Below are positions 12,201-27,861 of a DNA stretch of 64,000 nt, one piece after another (within the stretch, counting starts at the first letter, position 1; every line of letters starts with the position of its first letter). The notes beneath the pieces were generated by a model that saw only the letters and a list, made by a program, of their open reading frames with translations, was not told where the DNA came from and searched no databases. A program made the position numbers and the translations under genes. Origin of the DNA: Patagioenas fasciata. Its lineage: Eukaryota > Chordata > Aves > Columbiformes > Columbidae. The stretch is taken from NCBI RefSeq assembly GCF_037038585.1, contig NC_092525.1:31398367-31462366 (forward strand), written 5' to 3'.

Positions 12201-15200
12201 AAACCAGGCAGGATGTTGCTCTGTGGTAAAGCAGTGCCCTTAATTTTCTGACATGGCTGGAAACTGCTGACTGTTCTACGTGTATTGAAAGATCTGGGCA
12301 ATAAAGTGGCCTTTGATGGTGGCTTCTATGTTACTGAATGAGGTGTTTGATCTTAATGTATACATTTCTGCCTTTATTAGAAAATTAATTATGTTGAAAT
12401 GGATTATGACAAAAAGAAGCAAAGGTAAAGATCAAAGAATGTAAGCTAATGCTAAAATCTTTTACGTTTGTGTAAGCGCAGTGCACTGACAGCCTATGAA
12501 AGTGTGGGTTTAAAAAAAACCACAGTTTTTCTCTGCCATCTGATCTTTTTTTTTTTTTCCTGTATTGTTATAGAGTCATCCACTTTGTATAAAAACTATT
12601 TAGACTTCTGTCTGCTCTGTATGGCAGTTTAGTATGACCTGCTGCCTCTTTTTACCACAGTCAGGGTGCATAAATGTTTCTTTAGAAGAGGTGAAGAAAC
12701 CACTGAGTTAATTGTGATGCTTCATGGGACTGTGATTAAATTCTTGCTGTTTCTGGGTGTCCTTTCCAAATGATGAAACAGGCGAAGGATAACCATGGGC
12801 ACATGCTATACTGGGCATTACTGTGATGAGAAGGGGCTTCAACTCTCTAGTCATTTAGTGACTCCATACATGGTTCATCTGTAAAATTTATTTTGAATTG
12901 ATTTTTTTTCTTTCCAGCTTCGTTTCCTTGTGGAGCTTGTATGGCCTCTGACATTATTTCTTGCCCTTGTCTGGCTGAGGAAAGCTAATCCATTGTATCG
13001 CCAACATGAATGTAAGAACATTTAAGATGTTTTAGTGCTCTGACTTGTGCTAAATAATGGCTAGAAATTCTCAGACAGAGATACTAGGACCTGTTTGCCA
13101 AGTATTATACTCCAATGACAAAAGAACAGACTTTGCTTCAAGTAGTTATTTATAGCCATGTATTGTAAGAATTACCACTGAGGAGAAAAAAAAATAAAGC
13201 TCTTGTTTTCTCATGAGATGATTTGTCTTCAGACTTACATGAGGTCTCAAGATTCTGTCAAGTTGTAGATTTCTGTACTTCTATTACTGAGAAAGTACTG
13301 CCTCACTACTTATTTTAAAAAAAGGTTAGCTCAGAATTTATTTCAGTTTGAAATAGCCATATTGCTTATATCAACGACTTGTTTTGCTTAGTAAGAAAAA
13401 AACCTGTATGATTTCCATTGTGGTCTTTTTGTAGTGAGGCAACCCATCATGCTATTTAGATTCATACAGGTTGCATTAGACCCATGATCATTTATATTTT
13501 GTGTTTCCATATTCTAGGTCACTTCCCAAACAAGGCAATGCCATCTGCAGGAACACTGCCATGGTTACATGGCATCTTCTGTAACATGAACAACCCATGT
13601 TTCCACAGCCCAACCCCTGGAGAGGGTCCAGGTGTTGTGTCCAACTACAACAATTCAATGTAAGCAGAGCTGTATGTGTGAGACTGGGCTGCAGTAATAC
13701 AGGCGTGCTGGGCAACTGCGGTAGCCTGCTCTTGGCACTTGTGGAGCTTTCATCGGCATGAATGATGCAGGGAGAAAGGATGGAGTATCCTCAGCCTGTA
13801 TAGAAAGGTCCCGCCATGCACTGAGGTGTATTTTAAATCATTGTTTTGTGATGTGAATGAAAAGGGAAAGGTGAGCATTTAAGAAGATACTGGGGTGCAA
13901 ATACTGGAAGACAAAAATTTCAGTTCTAGCACAACAGTTTCATTCCAACAGTGGTCAGCAAAGGTGAAACAGTGCTTGTGATGGTAAGTTTGGGCCTTTC
14001 TCAAAAGTGTTCAGCTCTAGGGAACACGTGTTCACTTAACAAAATCCATACTTTCTATTGCATGCTGCTTAGTGAATGTCTCAGGACAAATCTTTTTGAC
14101 ATAGAAGTGTGAAACCTCAGGCTTTCTTATCACTTGAGTTGTCCCCTCTGGATGAGAGCTCTGATGAAGTAGCAACAAAGGGCAATCTGCATTGCCACTT
14201 CTTCTGTAGCACCTGTTTTGGCTATATACTTGTGAGACTTTAATCAGCATAGTAACCTTCAGATACTAAGCTAATCAATAAAATAGGAGCATGGGAGATT
14301 TCCAGACTGTTAGTGGAAAAGAGCTGTGGGAGCACTTCCTTGCATTCTTTCTTACAGCTGAGTCATGAATGACAGCATGATGGACAAAGACCATTAGAGT
14401 AAAAACCTGTTAGAATAGCTATAAAACATGCTCCAAATCTTCCTTTGCAAATAGTCCACTTTGGAGCATCCAATGATTAAAATTCATGAGCTAACGATGT
14501 CAAGGCCATTAAAGCTCTAGTCATGTGAAAGTCTGTAGCTTGGAGGTAATTTAGCATTTGACCTTTTGTTCCTAGTGAAGGGGATTTAAAATAGTCAGCT
14601 GGACTTTTTTTTGTGGGGCACAGTCAATCATACAGTGAAGCTAGAGGATTCAGTTTTCTATACATTCTGCCTTTTCTAGGTTGCTTATTACAGAGCAAAC
14701 TATCCCTGTGTGAGTCAGAGTAAATTCAGCGTGTTACAGAGGAAGCAAATACATTGTGTTTTCTGAAGGAATTTAGTCCTTCCTGTTTGCTGTTTCCTGT
14801 AATCTAAAATAAGTCAAGAGGACTGAGATATACCTTTCCATGTATGGAAAAACATAATACTGTTGAAGAAATGTAATGATCTCCTCTGGTGTTAATAAGA
14901 ATTTTTTCATACTTGTTTATAAACACAGGACCTGATTGCATCCTTGCTTGAACTGCATGTTCTAACCCGGAGGCAGTTGGTGAACAGCTGCCTGTGACAG
15001 TTTGCCACTCCTGCTTTCCTGCCTCTCATAGAAGAAATGTTTTGAAGGGACCTAAATGCCACCCTTACATTGGAGGGGACTCAGCAGGGAGAGGGAGGAG
15101 GATTCTGTGCCTGAGTGATTCCATGTCACTTACCTGGCTGAGCAGGGCTGCACGTGCCCAGAGTGCCTCATCCAACCGCTGGAGCTGAGACTGGGCCAGA

Positions 15201-18200
15201 ACCAGAGCAGGTTGGCACCACAGCTGTGAGGTGTATGGTGTCTCGGGAAGGCCCTGTCTCCCCAGCAAGATCAGCATGGCTAATGAAGAAAGTGTATGAG
15301 AGGCCAACCTTCAGCAACACCAGTAGCCCTCTTAAACCTTCCATGCACTTCCAAATCTGAATCCCACACAACCTGAAACTACACTGTTGACACCACAAAA
15401 CTGAGCTTTGAGTTTCAAGACTGAGGACAAAGTAATTTGTTTTTATTCAGCCCTAACACAAAGTCGGTTTTGCTACTTTTTTTTTTTTTTTAATGTGAAA
15501 AGTTCTTGAGTCATCAGTCTTAAATTATTGTTGGTTCACTGTTTGTTCTTTTAGCCTTGCAAGGGTATATAAAGATGCTCAGGAGCTCTTACTGGCAGCT
15601 CCTGAAATCCAAGGCCTTGGCAGAATCTGGGAAGAACTGATCATTATGACTCAGTTTATGGAAACAATGAGAACTAATCCTGAAAGAATTGCAGGTAATT
15701 GTTTTGTCTGTATCCTTTAAAATATTGAATTTTTCATTCTTAGAGCTCTCTAGTAGCTGCTCTGCAGACTGATAACATTAAAATGTATTTCACATGTGGC
15801 TGTTAATCTCCTTACAGTTAGAGAGGATAAGTTAAAGCTCATGCAGTGTTGTAACAAACACCTTTTATTTGAAACAGAGGAGAAAGGCAATCAGCTTCAT
15901 TCTACAACTATCTTCCTTAAATGACAGTAGACAAAACTCAAAACACAAACATGGTTGTCTCACCACCCAAAGTAAAACACATGGGTGAAGAGACTTCATT
16001 AATTATTACAGTAGAGGCTGAAGCAGTAAGAAGGTGACATTGGAAGATGCAGAGGGATGGAAAGCTAGGAGTATGTCTGAATATATACTAGGAGCATATC
16101 CCAGAAAAGAGCTTAGACATACTTTGCTTCAGGTGTTAACTGAAGTAGGTTTGGAAGAGTGAAGAAGGAAACACTTTATTCTTGTTTTGATTATGTGCTT
16201 AAAGAGAGAAGGCATTGCACATTTCTTATAAGCAGGATTGCAAATTATATGACTCCATTAATTTTTACTCAAAGCAACCTGCCAAACTCAAAACACAATC
16301 TTGGGGAAAAAGTAGGAAATAGACTAAAAATATTTGGGCATTAAGTACAGAATTTGAAAAGATACTCCTAAAAATAAAGGCAGAAAAATGGACTGGCTTT
16401 GAGAATTGATTTGTCTTGTTCCCAAGTTCTTTGCTGCAGGAATAATATTCTTATTAAAATCAAATAGTCAGTCTCCATATATCTTTATAAGATATGTATA
16501 AACCGTTTTGATACGCATGGTCCCCTACCTCATCAGAGGTTTCTAACTAGAAGTAAAAAAGGGACTCTCTCAGTGTAAACAACAGTGAGACAATTAAAAT
16601 GGCCCCAAATGTGAGCAACAAGAGCTTGAGTATGACCTGAGCTGTGGTTTGTACACAGCTATAGAAACCAAACCCGCCTGTTTGGAGGTGAGGAAAAACA
16701 TGACACACCGTGGGTTTGCAATATATTGCTAGGGGACCACACGCCATGGTTTGGGAAGTTGCCTTTGCATCTCGTCTCAACTTCACTCAGCAGCTGAGAA
16801 GTAAAGCACATTCCTCCCCACTCCTGTGAAATATAATGTTGATGCTTTTTCAGAATCTGTGGGGATTTTGTGTTTTACTTAAATTAAATTAAAAAAAAAA
16901 AAAAAATGTTTGGAATCTTCTCCTTTATAAAATAATGTAACGGAGTTGGTTTTGGAGCTAAAATAATAAAATGTGTTTTGCCACCTTTTTTTTTTTTTAT
17001 CCAGAAAAAGGTACTGCAGAATTAACTATTTAAATTCTCTCTCTGTGTAGCTATCTTATTTATTATTGGCTTTAAGTAACAGTCTTAACAGGATATTGTT
17101 ATAGCTGCAAAGCTGAGCAATGAAAAATTAATAAACATCAGAACTGAGATTGTTCCTTCTCCTGGTTCATTAAACCAGGTCTGCCTCTTGAGTCCTCCTT
17201 CCTTGTCCCATTTCCCCCTTGCACTGACACATTTACAGATGTGTTCCTGTAGTGTTCTTTTTCCTCCACAATGCTGGGTGCCAGGAAGGGCCCCAGTGAG
17301 AATGAGGGACATTCTACTATTGTTTTCAGTGTTTACTGCTTGAATAAATACATGGAGGGGCAATGGAAGAATTTCTGCTCAGCCCCTCCAACCCTAGGAC
17401 AGAATGTGCTTATTGCAGATGGTATTGTGGAAGTTAGTCATCAAACTCTGGTAAGACCCTGCTTAACTCACAGAGTGGAGATAGCTGCAAATCTGTGCAT
17501 GTTTACATGGAAATGTCTAAAGCTACATTCCCCATGTCCATATGATACATGGTGCTCGTATCAGTGTCAGTTGTCTGTTACAGAGACTGGAAGAACTAGG
17601 GCTTTTCAAGCATTCCTTGCCGCAGTCTGTTCGTGCTGTGTGAACTACCTTTAATGAAGGCTGTAGTGTTCAGTGGACATGAGCAACCTTCCCTTTCCAA
17701 GCTTTCACTTGGACCATACTGAGACAGAATTCCTACTGATTCTGATTTGTAACAGAGACAAGCTAAAAATATTGCACTGTTTAAGAGCAGGAGTAGTTTG
17801 AGTATTGTTATAGACGGAACTAGGGAAGTTTGAGATATGCTGAGTCAGAACACTCAGCATTTTCTGAGGATCATTCCTCAACAAAGGATTGAAATGATTC
17901 TGAATTTTAAAAATAGTTTTGGACCCCATCAGTCACTACTAAATATGAGCCAAAGGACATACTTTTTTGCAGGTTCAAGCCAAGATATGAATTGTTCCTG
18001 ACCTTCCTTTCTTTGCTATCTCACTGATCTCTGCACTCCTTTCTTCATCCAGGAAGAGGAATACGAATTCTAGACATTCTGAAAGATGGGGAGACCCTCA
18101 CTTCCTTCTTGCTGGAAGATGCTGGCCTCCCAGATACTGTTGTTTTCCAGCTTGTCAATGCTCAAGTGCGCCCTGAACAGGTGGGTAGAGTGTAACAGCT

Positions 18201-21200
18201 ACCAAGCTGTTACCTGTGTAGAGTGCAACCTCTGGAGTTACATACGCAAAGTAGCCTCACTGAGGGACCTGTGCCCAGAATACCTGCTGACTTGTAGGTT
18301 GTTTGTACAACTTCAGCCTTTGTTTTTTGTGAATCTAGAGGAAGAGGTGTTCGGTTTGTTTTTAAAAAAACATTTTGAATATGCGTTAAATATGGATATT
18401 TGGTTCAATGCTGTTGTTGCTCCCAAATAATGAGCATCAAGAAATGATACTGCCAAGCAATTTATCTGTCCCCATGATTAAAGACTTGGCTCAAAAGCAT
18501 AAGGCAGTTGTGCATCCTTTTGAGACAGCAGTCCTGATGAATAGAGGCAGAAAACTGCTTGAGATTCTTAATATAAAATTTAAGTTCTCTGCCCCAATCT
18601 CAGCAGAGTAATTTGGTGCCTTTATGGCATTGTTTCACATGAATAAGTAGGAACGGAGAAGCAGACCCACTTTCTTAGATTCTGATTGAATAACAGATCT
18701 GCTCAGAAAATACAGAATGAAAACTGCAGGTCAAATCCCTCCTGAAGTAGCTAGGCAGGTGAATGTGTCTGACCAAGTGCAGGCTGCCTCTCCATGTGCT
18801 GGGGGCTGGGAGCTCTGCAAGGAATGCTGTATTAGTGAATGAATTAGTGAATCAGAACTCTGGAACAATTTCTACACTGCATTAGTGTGCGGATGGAAGC
18901 AAGTGAATAATTGAGGCTGAAAGACACAATTTCTCTTTTTCACTGCCACATAAAACACAAATGCTGGAACTGTGTGTGGCCAGAAAGAGGGAGGGCATTA
19001 ATGGACTTGCATGCAGTTCCTTTTGTGCACCACAGGTTCTTCCAGCTGGTGTGACTAGTAGCCAGATTACTTATCTGCTGTATTCTTGATTAGTAAGAGG
19101 GGAAGCCCTCCCCTCTCCTCACTTTGTCATGAAGCAATACCACAAGACCATACCAAAGCCAGTGTCACTTGATACATCCTACGTATTTTCATGCCTCTCT
19201 ATCAGCTGAGATGGTGAAAATTCGCTTCCTTGCTGCTCGTGACAAGAATAATAAATGCAGATATCTTGCTGGGCTTCTCTTTCCCTTTTCAGCCCTAACT
19301 TCTTTGTCAGAGATCTGCTGTGCCAGGAGAACTGTGTGCTGCAGCATTGGTCTCTCTTAGCTCCCCCAGTGGCTTTCATTCATCTACTGTTAACAACTCT
19401 TCCTGCCAGTGTATGCAGGACTGAAGTTTTCGACACCATCACCAGAAGTATGATTGAAGCCTGCTGTATTTTCTGTGCTGATGTATTTTTCTTCATGCTG
19501 GAAATTAAAGAAATCTGAACATCAGTTAGAGGAACCTGGAGGAGACCTGGTGTTATAAATACTACTTTTGCTGTCCTCCAGAAAATTTTCTTGGTAGCAG
19601 CCATCAGAAGGATAAAAGATCATATAATGAGAGCTGATTCACAGCTACAAGGAAAGTGCTGTGAATACTTCCTCCAAGAGCAACTGATGCAGAAAAACTA
19701 GTCTCATTTTCAAGAGACCACAAGAGAATTATTTTCAATAGGAATTGAACACTTGATGTCCTATGGGTGATAAATCACTTAATTCTTATAGACCTTCTTG
19801 ATAAGCAAATTACTTGGGCTGGACTTACGATTGATTGAGGTAGAAGTTGCAGACCTGTGATTAGAATCTAGATCTGTGGTCATCTTAAGCCTCAACCATG
19901 ATAGTTCATCTCTAGTTCTTCACGCTTCTCTGCCTTCTATTTGTTTGTGTATCGCTGTTCACCCTCTCCCCCTGACTCTGATGGCACAGAGCTAATCAGC
20001 CCAAAAGCAACTTGTAAATAAGAATGTGACTGTTGCCAACAGCTGGCTGCAGATCTAGGTCTGGGCTGCCTGGGAGTGCAGGAAATGACACACAGAGCTG
20101 AAAGCTAAACCTGATCAAACAGCCAACTGGCTGAAAAAATAATTTGGACTTCAACTTGCCATCTTTGGCCAAACAGTGACACATTGATTTAAAAAAAAAA
20201 AAAAAAGGTATTGAAGTTTCCCTCTGAGGGCCTGCTTTTTTGAGTCATTCTAAGATAAGGATAAGAGGCTGATGTTAAAACACAATAAGAAGTTCAGGAA
20301 AGATTGGCAACAGCCCACCCTACCGGAAAAATTGGAAGGGAGGAGGTTTGATGTTTTCCTAATCCCATCTGTTCATGAACATTCTTGAAATGCACTTACA
20401 GTTTGTAAATAACTTTATTTTTTTCCCCCTTCTGTGTTTAATCCTTCTTAGTGATGTTAATGTCACGGTTTCCTCCTTTTTACAAGTCAAAACAAAGTTC
20501 CCAGGCTGCTTCCCTGTGCAGCTGAGTTTCATTGCAGTTCACACTGGATGATGAGAACCATGTTAGATCAGGCATTTGTGGTCAAAAAATGCTGTTCTTT
20601 TCACACAATCCCCAGGATATAAGTGACTGAGAAAATAAGCAAATTCTTTTACTGACATAAAGTCAGTTAAATCCAATTCAAATGTTCCAGTTTGAGGGAG
20701 GGCAGAGGTGTTTGGTTTTGGAGGATTTTTACAAGCCAGACTGTATCTGTCAGTGTAATTTCCTCTTCTGAATTCTGTCTCTCTCTGCCCTGTCCAACTT
20801 GTGTTAATGACACCTTTATATGGGTACATCTGTAGTGATGATAGGGACAGTACTTCTCAGATACTTTTACGAGAAATTCGCATCCCTTTTTTGCATCATC
20901 GTTTCAATACACAATCTGCATTATACAGGTGCTCTTTTCCACACTTGCAGTTTTGTTGGTAGCTTCTGACATCTGAAGCACTTAATGAACATCTCCTCAA
21001 GCTTGAATCCGCTCTCCAAAGGGACTGAATTAAGTTTTTTCTCATTCCTCTGAGGGTCTGAATATTTTTCTTTACAGGTATCACCAAACATGTCTCAGCT
21101 GCTAAGCATAGGAGATGTGCAGATATAAAATTTTGATAATGTTTTGAGTGTCTTAGATGGCCCTATTATTTGCTTACATAGGAACTAAATGTGCACCTAT

Positions 21201-24200
21201 GTCTGAGGTAGTATAGATCTGTTTTGTTTGGTTTGATCCAAATGTCTTAAAGCTCAGCAGATTTTTTTTTTTTTAAGACAGTGATGTTTTGTGCAGATTT
21301 TGTCCCTTTCTTTTTCTGTGCTGCTTATTAAATTTATTTAGCCTAATGATAGTGTCAGTGCATAGTTCTTGTTTGTCTGAAAGTCTGTGTTCATCTCAAA
21401 CGCAGTAGACATTTAGAGTCACCACAACATTGTGAGGTCTTTTCCTTACAAATTGTACTGTGAAAGGAGATGGACAGATGATGAGCAATTGCTTATGAGC
21501 AATTTCCAGTGCTACTTTTTATTATATTGCCATGTATTCTGTCGATTATAATGCAAGTAGAATGGAATCATGGACTACCAAGAACATTCCATCACAACAA
21601 TGTAAATCCCAGGTAAATCTACTGATTTCTATGGAGTTGTTCTGCATTACATTGGTTTAATTATAAACTAATCTGTACCCAGTGGTTGAACACTAAAGAT
21701 AACTGTTTTTTTTCTGTTCCGTGTTTATATTAGAAGTGGTAATCAGTAGATGGGTGTGGTTGAATGTAAAATGGCTTTGTAAAGCCTGGCTATATGCCTG
21801 TGCACTGACAATGACTAATGGCTGTGGGGAAGCATTGGGGTGGAATAGTCGCAACTAAAATAAAATACTGAGGGAAATCAAGCTTGAGGATCAGTGGAAC
21901 TGGCCTTTTTCTCTCCAAGCAACTGACAGTAAAAATATAACTAGCCTAAACATGAAAGGTAGAGTTATGTGGCCCAGTGAGTTGATCCTGGGGAACTACT
22001 TTCAAGCATGCTGTAGCTATCCCTCCTTAGCCGCAAGGATGAGTGGCTTGGCATCAGGAGTATTTAGATGAAAGAACTCACAAGAAGTTTTTAAATGAGA
22101 GGAAGAATTACTAATGAGAGGAGGGAAAACATGACAGAAGGCAAGGTGATCTAGCATAATATGAAGGGAAGGTGGATCAAGAGTTGATGCTTCAACTGAC
22201 CACAGCCATTCAGAAAATATTAGCAGGAGCTGATATCAAGATGTCCCTTTCTTGATAAATCTTTAATTGTTCCTGAGCAGTACAAAGGTTCCACAATGGT
22301 AAACAAAACATTGGTTTTGCTTGCAGTTTGCCTATGGTGTCCCTAGCTTGACTCTGAAGGACATCGCTTGCAGTCAGATGCTCCTGGACCGCTTTATTAT
22401 CTTCAGCAGCCGAAGAGGTCTCCCTTCTGTGCACAAGGCCATGTGTGCCTTGTCCCAGGAAAGCCTGCAGAGAGTAGAAGATGCCTTGTATGCAAATGTT
22501 GACTTTTTTAAGCTATTTCAGCTGGTAAGTATTAACACAATCATCCTTCCTTATGCTGTCATTCTTTTGGCTGATATTTCATTGCCCTTCGAGAATTTTC
22601 TTTGTAATACATCACCAGTGTTCCATGTTTATTTAGCCCTGCAAATGCAAGGTTATGGATGTGTGATCATTAACCTACCATCAGCAGGACACTAGACAGC
22701 TCTGAGTATGCTTTGGGTTGAAACAGATAAAATTCACAGTGCAAAAGAACTAAAAGATTCAAATGGAATTTTAAAATCAGAGTGAGTGTGGAACTGTTAT
22801 CTGGTCATTCCAGTCTGTGTAGCAAAACAGTGTGTGGCAAGACCTACAGGGATCTTGCTGAGAATTCTGAAAATACCCCATGTAACCTGTCTTGTCTTTG
22901 CTCCATCCAGCACAACAGAATTTTACACTGAAGTCAAAGCCATGATGCAGCTTGAGCTGGGGTAGCCGTATGAGCCTTTTTTAAAAACAAACAAACAGAC
23001 AAAACCCCAAGAAGTAGTACTGGCTCTCATCTCTCTTTCTCTGGAATATTTTCCTTACCTCTGTTTATTTTCGTTGCTCTTATTTGTGCTCTTCCTGTTT
23101 TTATTGTCACCTTCTTGCTCTAAATTAACCACAACTGCAACCTTGGTTGAATATGGCCATTTTTATATTTATTTGTTTTTATTTATGTTTAATTATAGAC
23201 TGAAAATTAATAATATGAAGATTTTTTTATTTTTTTATATAAAATGGCATGCTAGTGGATTTTTGTTGCTTTTACTCTCTGTTCTAATATTTTTCTAATA
23301 CTCCATTTGTATTCCACACACTAAGATGGTGCTTTCAGAAAACTATTTGTAAAGACTCCAAGGTGTCTTCCCTCATGATAGCAATCCTATAGCCTGTCAC
23401 TGCATATACGTATTTTGGTTTTGTTTTCCCCATGATCATGACTTTGCATTTTTTTGACAATGAATTTAATTTGCTGGTTTTAACCTTGTAACTTAATGTC
23501 ATGAGACAACCACGTTGGCAGTTTGCTGTATACAGCAGGCAGGATATATGAGAAGTATTGATTGGACTTTTCTGCCATAAAAGTGTAACACCATGAGTAG
23601 CTTAACATGGATTTTATTCAGCTTTCAGTGGCTCATAACAGGGAACAGAGGATACCAGAAGCTTTAATTGGCAGACCAGTCAAATTACTATTTGATTATT
23701 GTAGTATTGACAGTCATTCATTGTGCCCATGTGATTTTGCCAATCCTGATCAGAATCTGTGGTCGGCTTTTGAAAACTGTTATTTTCCATTTCTAAAAAT
23801 ATACTCAGCTATTTTTGTATATCAGATGCTAGCTGGAAGTAGCGGAGAACTAATGCTACAGTACTTCTAAGATAGGTTTTCAGCATTTAAGGACTTCATG
23901 TGAATATGCCCAGCTTTAAAATTGAGCCGCTAACATGATTTTACTGCCTTATCAAATAAAATGGAAAGATGAGATTTGATGAAGCAGTTGTCTGTGTTCA
24001 AACAAAAATTAGACTTAAATGGGAAACAGAAACATAAACCTGAACCCAAAATCTGGAGTTGTGAAAGACTGAGTGTTCAGATGCAGGCTTACTGTCTGAT
24101 CTGTTACTGCAAGATCTGTGTGCCACGACTTCCCCAAAGTGTTGGAAGTTTGTGTGCTGGAAGGGGTATCCACAACCTGATTCCAGCTGCAACCAGCTGC

Positions 24201-27200
24201 AGAGAAGTGAGATTCTCTTTTCCTGATGCCTAACACAATGAGACCTCAAGTTGATAGAAGCTTTCCCACACTCCAGTCATTATAGTTGCTAAATAATAAT
24301 TTTAATATATTTCTATTTTTTTCCAAGGCAGAAGTATCCCTTTTAAATCAAAATCCATCTCAATTACTCCTGTTAAACTAAAAGGTAGACTGTGCATATG
24401 CAGTCTTTGATACAGCTATTTTTACAATGTGCTTCTCCTCCACTTTATAATTATTTTTTCTTGTTGAATTTGATCAACATATTCAGGTATGTATGTGCCT
24501 AAACATACTCTCTAATTGTTCGTGTGGTCATGTGTACCCTCTAAGGGTTTTTTGACAGAATTAAAGCAACTCACAGTTTTGATAGCAAAGTAGAAACAGA
24601 AAAATAAGATCCTTCCTTTGCTGTCTGGCTGGCTCAGCTGCAGCAAGGAAAATGAGCCTTTTTCTGGAGCACTGCTGCGCTTGAACCTGCCTGTTTATGC
24701 TTCGTTAGAAGGTCTTCAAACCTTATAAATAAATAAAAATACAATTCTTTAATACCTCCTGGCAATTTTGGGTGGAGATCAGCAGTTCTTCACTAAGCGG
24801 ACGTATGTTGCCGAAACAGCTGCTGTGACGAGTATCACCACATATGCTTGCTATGTAATCAAACTGAGTTTACATCTACACTCAGTGACACATGCAGAAT
24901 GAACATTTGTTGGGCTTTTTAAAATTCTATATTAGTTTTAGAACTTCTACGTTAGAAATACCTGTGTATTCAAGACCCAGGCTATTTTCTGCACTCTTAC
25001 AGTTGTATGTTGTAAGCAATCACATACCAGAATTTGTTTTTGCAGAGTAGGGCTTATTGTAGGATGGGCAGCTGATTGTGGATTCCAGAACTGGGCCTTC
25101 TGTTGTTGGAAAGAAACTCTTCAATGTTTCTGCTCTTGCCTTTTTTTCATGACACTGTATTCACGTCCAATGAATATGAAAATAGTTGGATAAGTATTTG
25201 GAGGAAAGCTTTCATCCTGCTCTTTGCTCAGGGTCAATAAACATTCCGAATTGTATGCTCTGCTACGCTGGTCAGATGAGAGTATATTTTGTATATAACG
25301 TCTGCTGTCCCTGTCTTATGCGTGCTTCTAGAGAAAATGAACTAGCTGAGTACAAATTCAGTCATTTTAGGACGTTTCTATTAAGACCTGATTAATATTG
25401 AATGCCTCCTGCAAGGAATAATACTTAGGAGCCAACATGTCATTTTGCCCCTATTTCTCTTTTATTTTCCTCTAGCTGAAAGAATAAAACTATTCATTAT
25501 CCCAGACTTTTCTTTGGTTTGCTTCAGATTGTTTCAGATACCTGTTGCTCACAGTTTCAAAAAGGCCAAGTTAAGGCAAGTGCCCCAAGAATCCTGTATG
25601 ATCTTTGCAGAGGCTGGTTCCCCTTAGGGGACAAAGGAAAAGTGTATTTCGAAGTATTTTGTGTGTATGCTTCCTGCCTGAACCACAAGTGACAGATCAG
25701 AACATGCTAATATAAGCTTTCCATAAAAACTCTTGGCTTTGTGATTCCCTGCCAGGTACCTACACCGTACAGCTTTCTTCTGCTTTCTTAACTACCTACT
25801 GACTGAAAGGAGTGGCAGGGAATCAGCAGGGTGTTTAGCTGCACAGTTTTGGGGAAGCCTTTTTAGGGGCTTATCTGTTAAATAATACAGTCTAGCTATC
25901 TGAAATTCCAGCTTTATATTTTATTGTAATACCAGAAGAAATAGATGCCTGAGAAAGCCTCAAGAGTGCTAACTCCAAGTGCATATGTGATTCTTTAGAC
26001 AGCTGACAAAGAAGGATGCAGTGATCCAAGCAAAATGGTATGTGACAGCACACATGGTGTCACCTGTTTCTTAAGAATCCAGTCATAATGAAAGCATTAA
26101 AGTCTGTTGGAAATGTCATTTGACCAGTATGCAAGAGCCAGGAGTAATGGTTTCTCTCCGACTTGACAGTGAGGACCAGACTGCCTCCAATATCAGGAAA
26201 TCTCTCTAATGTGAAATACTACCAGTTATTTACCTTCATGACCAATGGGGGCATCTATATCACAACCTTTGCTAAATTCAGAAGTTACCAATAGTCTGTA
26301 CATCTTACTGGAAGAATAGCCTCAGTGAGAAGCAGCTTCTCGGAAATTGCAATTCCTGCATTCATCCTCCGTTTTTACACCTTTTCACATGGTGGACTTA
26401 GATAAGCAGAGCAGATCCCAAACTATTTTCAGTGACCTGTGACCCCTCCAGCCTCATATTAGTAAGAACACTACTGCAGGCTGCTGTGTGAGTCTGCACA
26501 TGGGTACTGGATTTGTGACATTTGGATTTTTTTTCTCTCACTGTAATAACTGTTGTAATGTACAAAATTCATCTGTATTTCTCATTTATTCACAGCTTCC
26601 CACTGTGTTGGACAGAAACTCACCAGGCGTTGACCTGAAGACCTGGGGGAGGGTGCTGTCTAATGTCTCTCAAGTGATGCAAAAGGTAAGTGGTCTAATA
26701 ATATGTAGATGACATCACTTTTCTGGGTAGTGCATAGTCCTCCTTTTCCTTTGTTCTTTATATCTTCCAGTTATCTGCTTTATCAGGAAGAAAATAGACT
26801 TGTTTGGGAAGAGTTGATACCTTAGAAATCAATTTTTCTCTCATTACAAAATAAATGTAGACATAAGCATTGGCAATTATTATATGAAAGATATTCTTTT
26901 CTTCAGAAAAGGCATGAGAGAACAAAACTGCAAATGGTGCCTGTGGCCAGGGCAGAGGTGATAAATGGATGAGGTTCTGACTGCAACCATGATTTACCAG
27001 TCTGGACACAAGTGAGACCTTACGAAATACTTACCTGTTTTGAGGGTTGCTCTTAACAAAGTCTTGTCTTGCTGCAGCTGGCCAGGAAGCCGAGTGTTCA
27101 GAACCTTTTGATGGTGCTGCAACCGTTTGTACAACATGGAAGGCTGGAATCCTTAGACCACTTGGTGAACTCGCTGTCTGATCTTTTCTGTGGCTACCCA

Positions 27201-27822
27201 GAAGGAGGTGGATCCAGAGTCCTTTCCTTCAACTGGTATGAAGATAATAACTACAAAGCTTTCCTGGGGATTGACTCAACAAGGAAGAAATCCAGTTATA
27301 TTTATGATAATACAACCAGTAAGTTTTTCCACCAAACCATTACAGAGACTGTAGACAGATGCACTTTATGTTCAAATACCACTGTTGCTTTTATAAAATA
27401 ATGTTTTAAGCAGTTATTTAGGAAATTAGAGACAGCTAAAATGGTTTTACTTCATACTTCATGAGTGGAAGCAGAGAAGCCCAAGAATTAGAACTGATAG
27501 AAATACAGATTTCCTTTCAATATGAAGGCATAAACATTGTCATCATCATCATTAAGACAGTCCCTCTCTCCTATCTTCTAATATGTGCTACTGATACTAG
27601 GAAGAACTAGATGCTACTGAAGAAGGTCAGGAAAATACAGTACTGCATTCTGGAATTACTTTTCTCCAAGATTAGTTTTTTCTAAGTCTCTCAACTTGAT
27701 TGATGGCCTGGAGCACAGCAATTTTAGAACCTCTTCTTTGGAATAATAATCAGTTTGATATATGGCAGCTGTTTCCTTCCTGCACACAAGTACATATATT
27801 CAATTATAGTATATATGTATAT

Positions 27823-27861
<39 letters not shown>

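Noticed and set aside
11918..12301. 127-codon minus-strand frame in intron 1
   Set aside because: It coincides with a GC-richer patch where stop codons are rarer. No known protein similarity.
17271..17654. 127-codon plus-strand frame in intron 4
   Set aside because: Cys-rich but without any recognisable pattern, and it lies between well-supported ABCA4 exons 4 and 5 that join in phase without it.
23040..23300. Hydrophobic frame in a T-rich part of intron 6 resembling a membrane protein
   Set aside because: Phe/Leu runs come from poly-T low complexity. No conserved residues or splice signals.
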